From: Halogeometricum sp. S1BR25-6
GTDB lineage: Archaea > Halobacteriota > Halobacteria > Halobacteriales > Haloferacaceae
DNA length: 64,000 bases
Assembly: GCF_031624495.1 (NCBI RefSeq)
Contig: NZ_JAMQOP010000001.1
Location: 992,001 to 1,056,000 of the forward strand
Reading direction: 5' to 3'
How positions within the stretch are numbered: position 1 is the first letter of the stretch; every line of letters begins with the position of its first letter. Shown piece after piece: positions 50,451 through 62,448 of the stretch. A program made the position numbers and the translations under genes. The notes under the pieces are model-generated. The model did not search any database, had not been told where the DNA came from, and saw nothing but the letters and a program-made list of their open reading frames with translations.

Positions 50451-51416
50451 ATGAAACATACGACGGAGACGGGGGTCGACGAACCCGTCGCCGGCGCGAT
50501 GCCGCAGACGGACCGGGAGCGGTGGATTATCCTCAACCCGGTGAGCGGGACGGCCGACCACGCCGAGCAAGTGCGGGAACTCGCGGCCGAACGCGGCTAC
50601 CGGGTCGAGGAGACCGACCGCGAGGGGCACGCCGCCGAACTCGCGCGGCGCGCGGCGGCGGGCGACGTCACCCTCCTCGCCGTCGCCGGCGGGGACGGCA
50701 CCCTCCACGAAGTCGTGAACGGCCTCCACGACGAGGACGCCCTCGACCGGATAACCGTCGTTCCTCTCCCCGTCGGAACCGAGAACATCGTGGCGAACAA
50801 CCTCGACATCCGGAGCGTCGAACAGGGGTTCGACGTGGTCGAGACGGGGGCGCGGCGGCGAATCGACCTCGGCGTCGCCGACGGCGAACTGTTCGCGATG
50901 TCCTGCATCGCCGGCCTCCTCGCGGACGCGAGCATCGCCACCTCGGACGAACTGAAAGAGCGGTTCGGTTCGATGGCGTTCGTCGTCGCCGGCCTCCAGG
51001 AGATGGCGACGTTCGACGGTCTGCAGGTCGACCTGACCGCCGTCTCGCAGGGCGAGGAGACGCGGTGGTCCGGCGAGGCAGTCTGCGTCCTCGTCGGGAA
51101 CATCCGTCGGTTCGCCAAGGAGGGCGGGCAGGCGAACGTCGAGGACGGCCACCTCGAAGTCGTCATCATCGAGCAGATGCCGACGACGGAGATGGTCGCC
51201 GAAGCGCTCACGCAACGCGTGCTCGGCGAGGAGACGGAGAACGTGTTTCACGTGCGGGCGAGTCAACTCCAAATCAGCACGGCGGACGAGGAGACCATCG
51301 ACTTCAGCCTCGACGGCGAACCCCACTCCGACAGCGAACTCATCCTGTACACCCACCCGCGGTCGCTCCGGGTCTGCGTCGGCCCCGACTACGACCCCTC
51401 GCCGTTCTACTCCTGA
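50451..51416 (+). CDS. Diacylglycerol kinase-family lipid kinase
   Basis: A 321-aa DagK/YegS-like kinase. I-L-N-P-V-S-G-T starts the fold, and G-G-D-G-T-L-H-E-V-V-N-G is the nucleotide motif. L-P-V-G-T-E-N-I-V-A-N-N-L replaces the common LPxGTxNDxA segment. The C-terminal beta domain has D-G-H-L-E-V-V and F-S-L-D-G-E-P. It likely phosphorylates a diether lipid or diacylglycerol-like headgroup precursor. ATG 50451 has TTGTTAAG 25 nt upstream and also GAGGAG 6 nt upstream. Confidence 0.88.
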   Translation: MKHTTETGVDEPVAGAMPQTDRERWIILNPVSGTADHAEQVRELAAERGYRVEETDREGHAAELARRAAAGDVTLLAVAGGDGTLHEVVNGLHDEDALDRITVVPLPVGTENIVANNLDIRSVEQGFDVVETGARRRIDLGVADGELFAMSCIAGLLADASIATSDELKERFGSMAFVVAGLQEMATFDGLQVDLTAVSQGEETRWSGEAVCVLVGNIRRFAKEGGQANVEDGHLEVVIIEQMPTTEMVAEALTQRVLGEETENVFHVRASQLQISTADEETIDFSLDGEPHSDSELILYTHPRSLRVCVGPDYDPSPFYS

Positions 51417-51442
51417 CGCCCCGTCACTGTGACCGCCGACGT

Positions 51443-52171
51443 TCAGCGCAGGACGAACTCGACTCGCTCCTCGCTCGCCCCCTGCGTCCGACGCCCCGTC
51501 ACGTCCACTCGTCCGACCTCTCCGGTGTTTGCGATGTGTGTCCCGGCGCAGGCGGTCCGGTCGAACGGTTCCTCGCCGTCCACACCCAGTATCTCCACGA
51601 TGCGAACCTCCGTGATAGCGTCCGGGAGCAGGTGGATGCGCGTGCGCGCGGGGTCCAGTGACGCCTCGGCCGTCTCGCGGTCGAGTGAGTACCACCGCAC
51701 CGGTCGCGCGTCGGCGACCAGTTCGTTCACGCGCGCCTCGATGCGGTCGAGGTCCGACCGCTCGAAGCGCTCGTAGGCGCAGTCGAGGTGCGCGTGGTCG
51801 TCGTACAGTTGGTTGCCCGTCGTCTCCGCGTCGTAGATTTCGAGGAGGACCGCCGAGAGGAGGTGCTGTGCCGTGTGGTACCGCATGTGCGCGTGTCGTC
51901 GCTCCCAGTCTATTTCGCCGACGATGGCGGTACCCGGGTCCGGCGGGTCGCCGTCGAGCGCGTGAAGGATTTCGTCCGTCTTCGTCACGTCCGCGACGCG
52001 CCACTCGCGGCCCGTGTCATCCCGGAGTCGGCCGATGTCGTGCGGTTGGCCGCCGCCGGTGGGGTAAAAGCAGGTCCGGTCGAGGACGGCCCTGTCGCCG
52101 GCGACGGACTCGACCGTCGCCTCGAAGGTCCGGCGCGTCGTCTCTTCCAAGTAGAGCGGTTCGCTTGTCAT
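51443..52171 (-). CDS. alaX: Alanyl-tRNA editing protein AlaX
   Basis: A 242-aa free-standing editing domain that hydrolyses misacylated Ser- or Gly-tRNA-Ala. Signature P-T-G-G-G-Q-P is at 37-43. Zinc ligands: H99 and H103 in H-T-A-Q-H, C208 and H212 in C-A-G-T-H. Length fits the larger AlaX type with an N-terminal beta-barrel domain. ATG 52169-52171. Convergent with the lipid kinase gene. Confidence 0.92.
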   Translation of the reverse strand: MTSEPLYLEETTRRTFEATVESVAGDRAVLDRTCFYPTGGGQPHDIGRLRDDTGREWRVADVTKTDEILHALDGDPPDPGTAIVGEIDWERRHAHMRYHTAQHLLSAVLLEIYDAETTGNQLYDDHAHLDCAYERFERSDLDRIEARVNELVADARPVRWYSLDRETAEASLDPARTRIHLLPDAITEVRIVEILGVDGEEPFDRTACAGTHIANTGEVGRVDVTGRRTQGASEERVEFVLR

Positions 52172-52309
52172 CTGATACCGCGACGTACGGACGCGAACGA
52201 TAAGAGTCGCTTCGGTTCCAAGTCGGTCGATTTCCTGCGCCTCGCCCCGGGGGACGCTGATTCTCGCCCGTCGTAACGCCTAAGAGCCGAACAACCATTG
52301 ATTCGAGTA

Positions 52310-52378
52310 ATGAATACGAACGCGAACGTTCGAACGCCCCGCTCGTCGCTCCAACGGGGGTGGCGCCGTGGGCGTTGA
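52310..52378 (+). CDS. Possible 22-codon upstream ORF before HD-domain gene
   Basis: ATG 52310 begins M-N-T-N-A-N-V-R-T-P-R and ends at TGA 52376-52378, overlapping the GTG start at 52368 by 11 nt in another frame. A weak TATA-like CCTAAG lies about 27 nt before 52310. GGGGGTGG before the GTG could serve as Shine-Dalgarno. Same layout as the mini-ORFs at 20642 and 47263 but with a longer overlap. Confidence 0.35.
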   Translation: MNTNANVRTPRSSLQRGWRRGR

Positions 52379-53060
52379 GATAAAGGAGTCGCCCGTCTCC
52401 GACGCCGAGTTCGAGACGATGAAGCGGTTCGTCAGCGACTACCTCTCCGCCAGCGTCGAGAACGAGGAAGACGGCGGCCGGATGCGGTGGTACCCGTGGC
52501 ACAGCGCCGAATACCGGTTCAATCACATCCTCAACGTCGTCGAGTTGGCCTCGAAAATAGCCGAACGGGAGGGCGCCGACGAGGACGTCGTCCGCGTCGC
52601 CGCGCTGTTCCACGACATCGCGAAACTCGAGGCCGACCAGGAAGAACACGCCGAGGAGGGCGCGCGCGTCGCCCGCGAGTACCTCGCGACGCACGGCGAG
52701 TTCCCCCAATCGTTCGTCGAACAGGTGTGCCAGGTCGTCGAGGACCACTCCTATCAGGGCTCGCTCGCGGACGTGACCTTAGAGACGCGGTGTCTCATCG
52801 AGGCGGACATCCTCGACAAGGTCGGCGCCAACGGCACCGTGCTGATGCTCCTCCGGATGGGCTATGAGGCCCGGACGCACATGGACGCCTCCGAGATGGT
52901 CGAACGCGTCCTCGAACGGGGCCGCGCGGCGACCGACCGGGTCGAGAGCGACGCCGCCGAGAGCATCGCCTACCAGCGTCTCAAACGCGTGAAGTGGTTC
53001 CGCGAGTGGCTCGAAGAGGAGGTTCCCGGCATGGAGCACGACGAGTTCGGCGAGGCCTGA
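52368..53060 (+). CDS. HD-domain phosphohydrolase
   Basis: A 230-aa metal-dependent phosphohydrolase. R-F-N-H-I-L-N-V-V supplies the first His, A-A-L-F-H-D-I-A-K-L the HD pair (82-83), E-D-H-S-Y-Q-G and E-A-D-I-L-D-K-V-G the remaining metal residues. The C-terminus is helical and acidic. GTG 52368 is used; no in-frame ATG lies before the conserved start. Substrate is likely a nucleotide or phosphodiester, not determined. Confidence 0.85.
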   Translation: MGVEIKESPVSDAEFETMKRFVSDYLSASVENEEDGGRMRWYPWHSAEYRFNHILNVVELASKIAEREGADEDVVRVAALFHDIAKLEADQEEHAEEGARVAREYLATHGEFPQSFVEQVCQVVEDHSYQGSLADVTLETRCLIEADILDKVGANGTVLMLLRMGYEARTHMDASEMVERVLERGRAATDRVESDAAESIAYQRLKRVKWFREWLEEEVPGMEHDEFGEA

Positions 53061-53131
53061 GCGCCGCCGTCTCGGGTCGCCCGGCCGCCGACCACCCCGG
53101 TCGCAACGCCGTTGCAGCGACCGCTCTACGC

Positions 53132-54130
53132 TTATAGCGTGTCCAGAATCTCCAGCACCGACGCCTCGGCGTCGCGGCCGGGGTCCCACTCCGCGCCGTC
53201 GCGGTCGGACTCGCGGTAGTCGTCCACCGCCGCGGCCATCGCCTCGTCCGGCGGCGTCGACTCCCAGCCGAGGTCCGAGAGCTTGTTCGTGTCCATGACG
53301 TGCGGGTACTCCCGGTAGAAGACGAAGTCGTCGAGGGAGAGTCCGGCGGCCGCGAGTTCACGCTCGCCGGCGTGGACGACGTCGACGGATTCCTCGGCCG
53401 CCTCGGCTATCAGGTCGACCGTTTCTTCCAGGGTGGCGAGTCGCCGGTCGCCGACGTTGTACGCCTCGCCGGGCGTGCCGCGTTCGGCGACGACCCGGAG
53501 GGCGCTGGCGACGTCCTCGACGTACACGCGGTGCCAGAGGTTCGTCCCGTCGCCGGGGACGACGATTCGGTCGTACTGCTCCACTCGGTCAATCCAGTAG
53601 TCCAACCGCTCGGTGTAGTCGTGCGGGCCGTAGACGATGCACGGGCGGACGGCCATCGCGTTCACCCCCTCGGTCGCCGCCTCGAAGACGATTCGGTCGC
53701 CCTCGGCCTTGCGCGGACCGTACGTCTCGTCTGCGTCGTCCTCAGCCTGTTCGGGCGTGCACTCGCACAGCGGCGTCTCGCCCTCCCGCTTCGGAATCTC
53801 CTCGCGTCCGTACGCCGCGCCGCTGGAGACGTAGACGTAGGCGTCCACGTCCGAGAATATCTCCACCGCGGCCTCCACGTCGGCGGGGTAGTACGCCACG
53901 CAGTCGATGACGACGTCCGGCTTGACCGAGAGCTTCGCGGTCTTCAGGTCCGTGTCGTCGGTCCGGTCGCCTTCCACGCGCGTCACCCGGTCGTCCTCCT
54001 CGAAAGGGTTCTCGTGGTTCCCGCGGTTGAAGATGGCGACGTCGTACCCGTGTTCCAGCAGGTCCTCGACGACGTGGCGGCCGATGAAGCGCGTCCCGCC
54101 GACGACGAGTGCCGTGTCGGTGTCGGTCAT
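53132..54130 (-). CDS. NAD-dependent epimerase/dehydratase (extended SDR)
   Basis: A 332-aa Rossmann protein. V-V-G-G-T-R-F-I-G-R-H binds NAD; D-R-T-D-D (about 58-62) matches the adenine-site loop. The catalytic Y-x3-K is Y-G-P-R-K (about 138-142), preceded by S-S-G-A-A-Y-G. It is close to the mRNA-binding/CSP41-like branch (atypical SDR) in N-terminal pattern (V-G-G-T-R-F-I-G). ATG 54128-54130. Sugar nucleotide substrate not deducible. Confidence 0.86.
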   Translation of the reverse strand: MTDTDTALVVGGTRFIGRHVVEDLLEHGYDVAIFNRGNHENPFEEDDRVTRVEGDRTDDTDLKTAKLSVKPDVVIDCVAYYPADVEAAVEIFSDVDAYVYVSSGAAYGREEIPKREGETPLCECTPEQAEDDADETYGPRKAEGDRIVFEAATEGVNAMAVRPCIVYGPHDYTERLDYWIDRVEQYDRIVVPGDGTNLWHRVYVEDVASALRVVAERGTPGEAYNVGDRRLATLEETVDLIAEAAEESVDVVHAGERELAAAGLSLDDFVFYREYPHVMDTNKLSDLGWESTPPDEAMAAAVDDYRESDRDGAEWDPGRDAEASVLEILDTL

Positions 54131-54201
54131 GCTCCCGACTCGGCGGCCCGCCGTCAAAAGTGTGTGAGAAGCCGGTGTGCGCTACCGGATATCGAGTCGG
54201 C

Positions 54202-58740
<4,539 letters not shown>

Positions 58741-58792
58741 GTGTCTCACTTTCGGTCCTCCGTTTAAACGAGTTTTCCTGAAAGCATAAGGG

Positions 58793-58807
58793 TATGTTAA
58801 TCACATA
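58793..58807 (-). promoter_or_regulatory. Inverted repeat upstream of the gltB promoter
   Basis: TATGT-TAATC-ACATA is a perfect 5-bp palindrome with 5-nt spacer, about 25 nt upstream of the gltB TATA box (about 58763-58769) in an AT-rich island. Its position suits an activator or repressor of nitrogen metabolism; the binding protein is unknown. Confidence 0.45.
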
Positions 58808-58928
58808 TTAGGAGATATTATTGTAAACGGTCTTTGTATAAGGTACGGGCGATGGCGCGTATTCGCTGCGCTGGGGCGGATGGAGGAAACTCGAAAAAGG
58901 CGGGGTCGGACGGTCTCTCGGTTCGGAT

Positions 58929-59177
58929 TTAGACGCGTCGTCGGAGTCGGATGCGGTCGTCGTCGTAGGAGTCGACGTGTTCGTCGCGGAGTTCGTTGGA
59001 GTCGTCGTCGTCCCAACCGAGCATGTCCTTCAGTTTGTCCGTGAGACCGTCGCTGTCGTTGTCGCGGTCGACCGTGGCGCGGCCGTCGTTCACGTCGTGC
59101 ACGGTGCCGACACGCGTTCCGTCCGCCGTTACGACGTCTTTGTTCCGGTCGTCGTCCGTGAAGTTAGTTCGTGCCAT
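58929..59177 (-). CDS. PRC-barrel-like small acidic protein (82 aa)
   Basis: An 82-aa very acidic protein. The N-terminal 40 residues (D-K-D-V-V-T-A-D-G-T-R-V-G-T-V-H-D-V) have the strand pattern of a PRC-barrel or DUF2171 domain. The rest is Asp-rich, with D-M-L-G-W-D-D-D-D and a basic end R-I-R-L-R-R-R-V. ATG 59175-59177; AT-rich TCTAATTTTTAG region just upstream on the opposite strand is the likely promoter. Role unknown, perhaps stress or RNA-related. Confidence 0.75.
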   Translation of the reverse strand: MARTNFTDDDRNKDVVTADGTRVGTVHDVNDGRATVDRDNDSDGLTDKLKDMLGWDDDDSNELRDEHVDSYDDDRIRLRRRV

Positions 59178-59358
59178 TGCGTTCTAATTTTTAGCGGAGT
59201 TCGTAAGGAATTATTGGCCGGGGAACCACCTAATTCGTCCCCGTGGGTAATTCGAGGAAGGCCGAATCCGACCTCCGGCATACATTCGAGATTAGTGACA
59301 CACCATCGGCGCCACGACCGAGGGGACGGCGAAGTGAAATCCGCCTGTTCGCGCGCGT

Positions 59359-60825
59359 TCAGTACGACTTCGCGAAGTACGCCGTCTCCTCGGCGCCCTC
59401 GCCGCAGACAGCGCACTCCTCGCCGGCGTGGATCTCCGCCGCTTCGTCGCGGAGGGGGACCATCACGATTTCGGCCGCCAACTGGTCTTTGATCTCCGTC
59501 TCGCAGTCCTCGTCGCCGCACCACGGCGCCTTCACGTAGCCGCCGTGCTGACCGATGGTGCCGAGGATGTCCGCGCGCGAGTCCGCCTCGCGGACGTTCT
59601 CTTCTAGGTTCTCCTCCGCGGCGGCGTACAGTTTCGCGTACACCTCGTCGAACTCCTCCCGCACCGTCTCGGCGATGTCCTCGCGGGGGACCTCCTTGGA
59701 CTCGCCGTCGGGGCGGTGGACGACCGTCACGACTTCGTCGTCCACCTCGTTCGGACCGATCTCGAAGCGGACGGGAACTCCCTTCAGTTCCCACTCGTTG
59801 AACTTGAAGCCGGGGTTGCGCTCGTCGCGGTCGTCGAGTTCGACGCGGACGCCGGCGTCCTCCAACTCGTCGGCGACCGACTCGGCGTAGTCGAGCACGT
59901 TCTCCTGCGTGTCGGCCTGCCAGATGGGAACCACGACGACCTGTTCGGGGGCGACGGTCGGCGGCAGGACGAGGCCCTGGTCGTCAGAGTGGGTCATGAT
60001 GAGTGCGCCGAGTGCGCGCCAGGAGAGGCCCCACGAGGTGGTGTGTGCGACCTGACTGTCCTCGCCCTCGTCGGTGTACGTGATGTCGAACGCCTCGGCG
60101 AACGACGTGCCGAGGTGGTGGGAGGTGCCAGCCTGCACGGACTTGCCGTCGGGCATCAGGGCCTCGACGGTCGTCGTCTTCTTCGCCCCGGGGAACTTGT
60201 CGTGCTCGGGCTTGGCGCCCCGGAGGACCGGGATGGCGAGGAGGTCCTCGTACATCGCGGCGTACTGGTCGAGGCGCATCAACGTCTCGTCCCACGCGCT
60301 CTCGTCGGTCGCGTGCGCGGTGTGACCCTCCTGCCAGAGGAACTCCTTCGTCCGGAAGAACGGCTTCGTCTCCGTGGCCTCCCAGCGGACGACGGAGGTC
60401 CACTGGTTCACGCGCAGGGGCAGGTCGCGGTGGCTCCGGACCCACTGGGCCATGTAGGGGGCGATGATGGACTCGGAGGTGGGCCGGACGGCCAGTCGCT
60501 CCTCCAACTCCTCGCGGCCGGCGTGGGTGACCCACGCCACCTCGGGGTCGAACCCCTCGACGACGTCCTTCTCCCGTTCGAGGTACTGCTCGGGGATGAG
60601 CATTGGGAAGTACGCGTTCTGTACCCCCGTCGCCTTGAACTCGGTGTCGAGGTAATCCTGCACGCGCTCCCAGAGGGCGTAGGCGCGCGGACGCGTGACG
60701 ATGAAGCCGCTCATCCCCTCGGGTCCGTAGTTGGCCAACTCGGCCTTCTGGACGACCTCCGCGTACCACTCGCCCGTGTTGTACTGCTTGGACTCGGTGA
60801 TACCGAGTTCCTGCTCGTCGCTCAT
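59359..60825 (-). CDS. proS: Prolyl-tRNA synthetase (archaeal/eukaryotic type)
   Basis: A 488-aa class II synthetase. Motif 1 region G-F-I-V-T-R-P-R-A-Y-A-L-W-E, motif 2 V-N-Q-W-T-S-V-V-R-W-E-A-T-E and F-L-W-Q-E-G-H-T-A-H, motif 3 S-W-G-L-S-W-R-A-L-G-A. The anticodon domain follows, and the archaeal C-terminal zinc domain with C-G-D-E-D-C and C-A-V-C-G, ending in aromatic K-S-Y. ATG 60823-60825. Length is typical of the shorter archaeal form without the bacterial editing insert. Confidence 0.96.
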   Translation of the reverse strand: MSDEQELGITESKQYNTGEWYAEVVQKAELANYGPEGMSGFIVTRPRAYALWERVQDYLDTEFKATGVQNAYFPMLIPEQYLEREKDVVEGFDPEVAWVTHAGREELEERLAVRPTSESIIAPYMAQWVRSHRDLPLRVNQWTSVVRWEATETKPFFRTKEFLWQEGHTAHATDESAWDETLMRLDQYAAMYEDLLAIPVLRGAKPEHDKFPGAKKTTTVEALMPDGKSVQAGTSHHLGTSFAEAFDITYTDEGEDSQVAHTTSWGLSWRALGALIMTHSDDQGLVLPPTVAPEQVVVVPIWQADTQENVLDYAESVADELEDAGVRVELDDRDERNPGFKFNEWELKGVPVRFEIGPNEVDDEVVTVVHRPDGESKEVPREDIAETVREEFDEVYAKLYAAAEENLEENVREADSRADILGTIGQHGGYVKAPWCGDEDCETEIKDQLAAEIVMVPLRDEAAEIHAGEECAVCGEGAEETAYFAKSY

Positions 60826-61029
60826 TACCGCTATTTCACCCGACTGCGGTCTTAAATGTCCTGAAGCGTCGGAGTCGTCCCGTGTTCGACGGGTGGACGC
60901 CCGTCGTCGCCCGCCCGACGCCGAACGTTCGGCGCTCCCGAGTGGTCGCCGCCGCTGAGAGTCCCGGCCGACGAGAGGAAGAGGTAGCTACAAACCGTCG
61001 GCCGACGTAGGACAGTATGGGTGAAGACC

Positions 61030-61695
61030 ATGCTAACACACGGCACGAACGGGCCGGCGCGGAGCGGAGGGATGGACTCCGGAACGAACGGGTCGGCGGA
61101 CACCGACCGGGAAGAGATTCGCGTCGAGTTGTGGTGCGAGGCGACGCGGACCGGGGGCGACAGCGAGTTCGACCGAATCGCAGAGCGCCTCCGACGACTC
61201 GCCGACCGCGGCGACGTCGACGCGGCGGCCGTCGAAACGTGGGACCGGTACGTGGACGTCTCGGGCGGGTTCGTTCGGGACGACACCGCGAGAGAGACCA
61301 GAGACCGCCTCGCCCGACTCCGCGAGTGGACGTGGCGGCGCCGCGAGGAGTCCGCGGCCGCGGCCGGGGCCGGGTCCGCCGGTCGCGGGCGACTCGGACC
61401 CGCCGTCGAACTGCACCGCGTTCCGCGCGCCGTGCTCGTCGAGTTCGAGAACGGCGTGGTGCGGAACGTGACGTTCGCCGACGAGCACACCGGCTGTCTC
61501 ACCGACCGGCTGGAGAGCCTGGCGGAGCGCGAGCGGTCGGAGTCGGTCTCCGAGTCGCCGTCTGCCTCGACGTCCGCCGACCGCGCCTCCGACCGGACGC
61601 GGGACCGGGAACGGGGACGAGAACGGGACCGTCGGAATCGGACCCGGTCCCGGTCGCACGAACGTGAACGTGAACGCGAACGGGTCCGGTCCTAA
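61030..61695 (+). CDS. Haloarchaeal hypothetical protein with Arg/Glu-rich tail
   Basis: A 221-aa protein. The core (about 20-155) starts E-E-I-R-V-E-L-W-C-E-A and includes W-D-R-Y-V-D-V and H-R-V-P-R-A-V-L-V-E-F-E. I know of similar conserved haloarchaeal proteins but no function. The last 50 residues are low-complexity R-D-R-E-R repeats, unusual for such an acidic proteome. Start uncertain: GTG 61021, ATG 61030 or ATG 61072. It is convergent with the next gene, and the stop codons overlap by 3 nt. Confidence 0.65.
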   Translation: MLTHGTNGPARSGGMDSGTNGSADTDREEIRVELWCEATRTGGDSEFDRIAERLRRLADRGDVDAAAVETWDRYVDVSGGFVRDDTARETRDRLARLREWTWRRREESAAAAGAGSAGRGRLGPAVELHRVPRAVLVEFENGVVRNVTFADEHTGCLTDRLESLAERERSESVSESPSASTSADRASDRTRDRERGRERDRRNRTRSRSHERERERERVRS

Positions 61696-62174
61696 TCGAA
61701 CGAGACGGCGAACGGACTCGACCGGTCGCGCCACTCCCACCCCGGCAGGCGCGTCTGGAACCCGGCGGCGAGGGCGGCGTCCAAGTCGTCCGCGCCGGCG
61801 GCGCCGCCGGTGTGCGTCCGCGTGTCCGCGAAGTGAAACGTCGCCTGCGCGAGCAGCGACAGCGGCTGTCCGCCTGCGACGGCCGCGGCCAGTTCCCGCC
61901 CGAGCACCTCGTCGACGACGAAGCCGGGGTAGTCGCCTTCGACGTCCAATCCCCGCAGGAGTCCGACGTAGCCCGCGACGTTGACGGCCACTTCCCCGTC
62001 GGCGAACACGGTTTCGACCTCCTCTCGATACCGCTCTTCGGACACCGTCGCCACCTCCGTCTCGAACAGGTCGCCCAACGCTGTGCGCGTCTCGTTCAAC
62101 AGCGGAACGACGACGGACGAGCGGTCTCGGACCCAGCGGGCCTCCTCGGCGACGGACTCGGGAGTGAGCTTCAT
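61692..62174 (-). CDS. Haloarchaeal hypothetical protein (160 aa)
   Basis: A 160-aa soluble acidic protein. It has helical segments (S-V-A-E-E-A-R-W-V-R-D-R, Y-R-E-E-V-E-T-V-F) and a hydrophobic G-Q-P-L-S-L-L-A-Q-A-T-F-H-F-A stretch that may be buried. No motif recognised. ATG 62172-62174; a G-rich GGAGGGGGT lies just upstream on the minus strand. Confidence 0.65.
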   Translation of the reverse strand: MKLTPESVAEEARWVRDRSSVVVPLLNETRTALGDLFETEVATVSEERYREEVETVFADGEVAVNVAGYVGLLRGLDVEGDYPGFVVDEVLGRELAAAVAGGQPLSLLAQATFHFADTRTHTGGAAGADDLDAALAAGFQTRLPGWEWRDRSSPFAVSFD

Positions 62175-62214
62175 ACCCCCTCCAGGGAGCCGAAACGCTT
62201 CGACTTTGCGAAGA

Positions 62215-62223
62215 GTTTTATAC
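62215..62223 (+). promoter_or_regulatory. TATA box upstream of the aCPSF1 gene leader
   Basis: GTTTTATAC, preceded by a small CTTCG/CGAAG hairpin (62198-62213). It predicts a start at about 62243, about 200 nt before ATG 62445: an unusually long leader for this genome. Confidence 0.5.
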
Positions 62224-62316
62224 GGAGGAGGGAATACGTCCGAGTAAGCGGGTTTTCCCTGCCTCTTCCCGCAGACAGGATAGCAGAAGATAGCGATCCG
62301 AACGCAGACGTTGCCT

Positions 62317-62448
62317 ATGCTCTCTCACGATTACATCCCTTGCGACCGCGCGGCCGTAGTTGCCGCCTCGTCGTTCGAGACACCCCGAGGCAGTGACCCG
62401 ACCCTGATGCCGTCCGTCACGACACGGACGAGTGGTACTCACTTATGA
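62317..62448 (+). CDS. Possible 43-codon upstream ORF before aCPSF1 gene
   Basis: ATG 62317 opens a frame whose TGA (62446-62448) overlaps ATG 62445 as ATGA. It begins M-L-S-H-D-Y-I-P-C-D-R and ends S-G-T-H-L. Third positions are less G/C-rich (about one third end in A or T) than in real genes, so it may be a regulatory leader ORF rather than a protein gene. A weak AGATAG element lies about 27 nt upstream. Confidence 0.35.
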   Translation: MLSHDYIPCDRAAVVAASSFETPRGSDPTLMPSVTTRTSGTHL

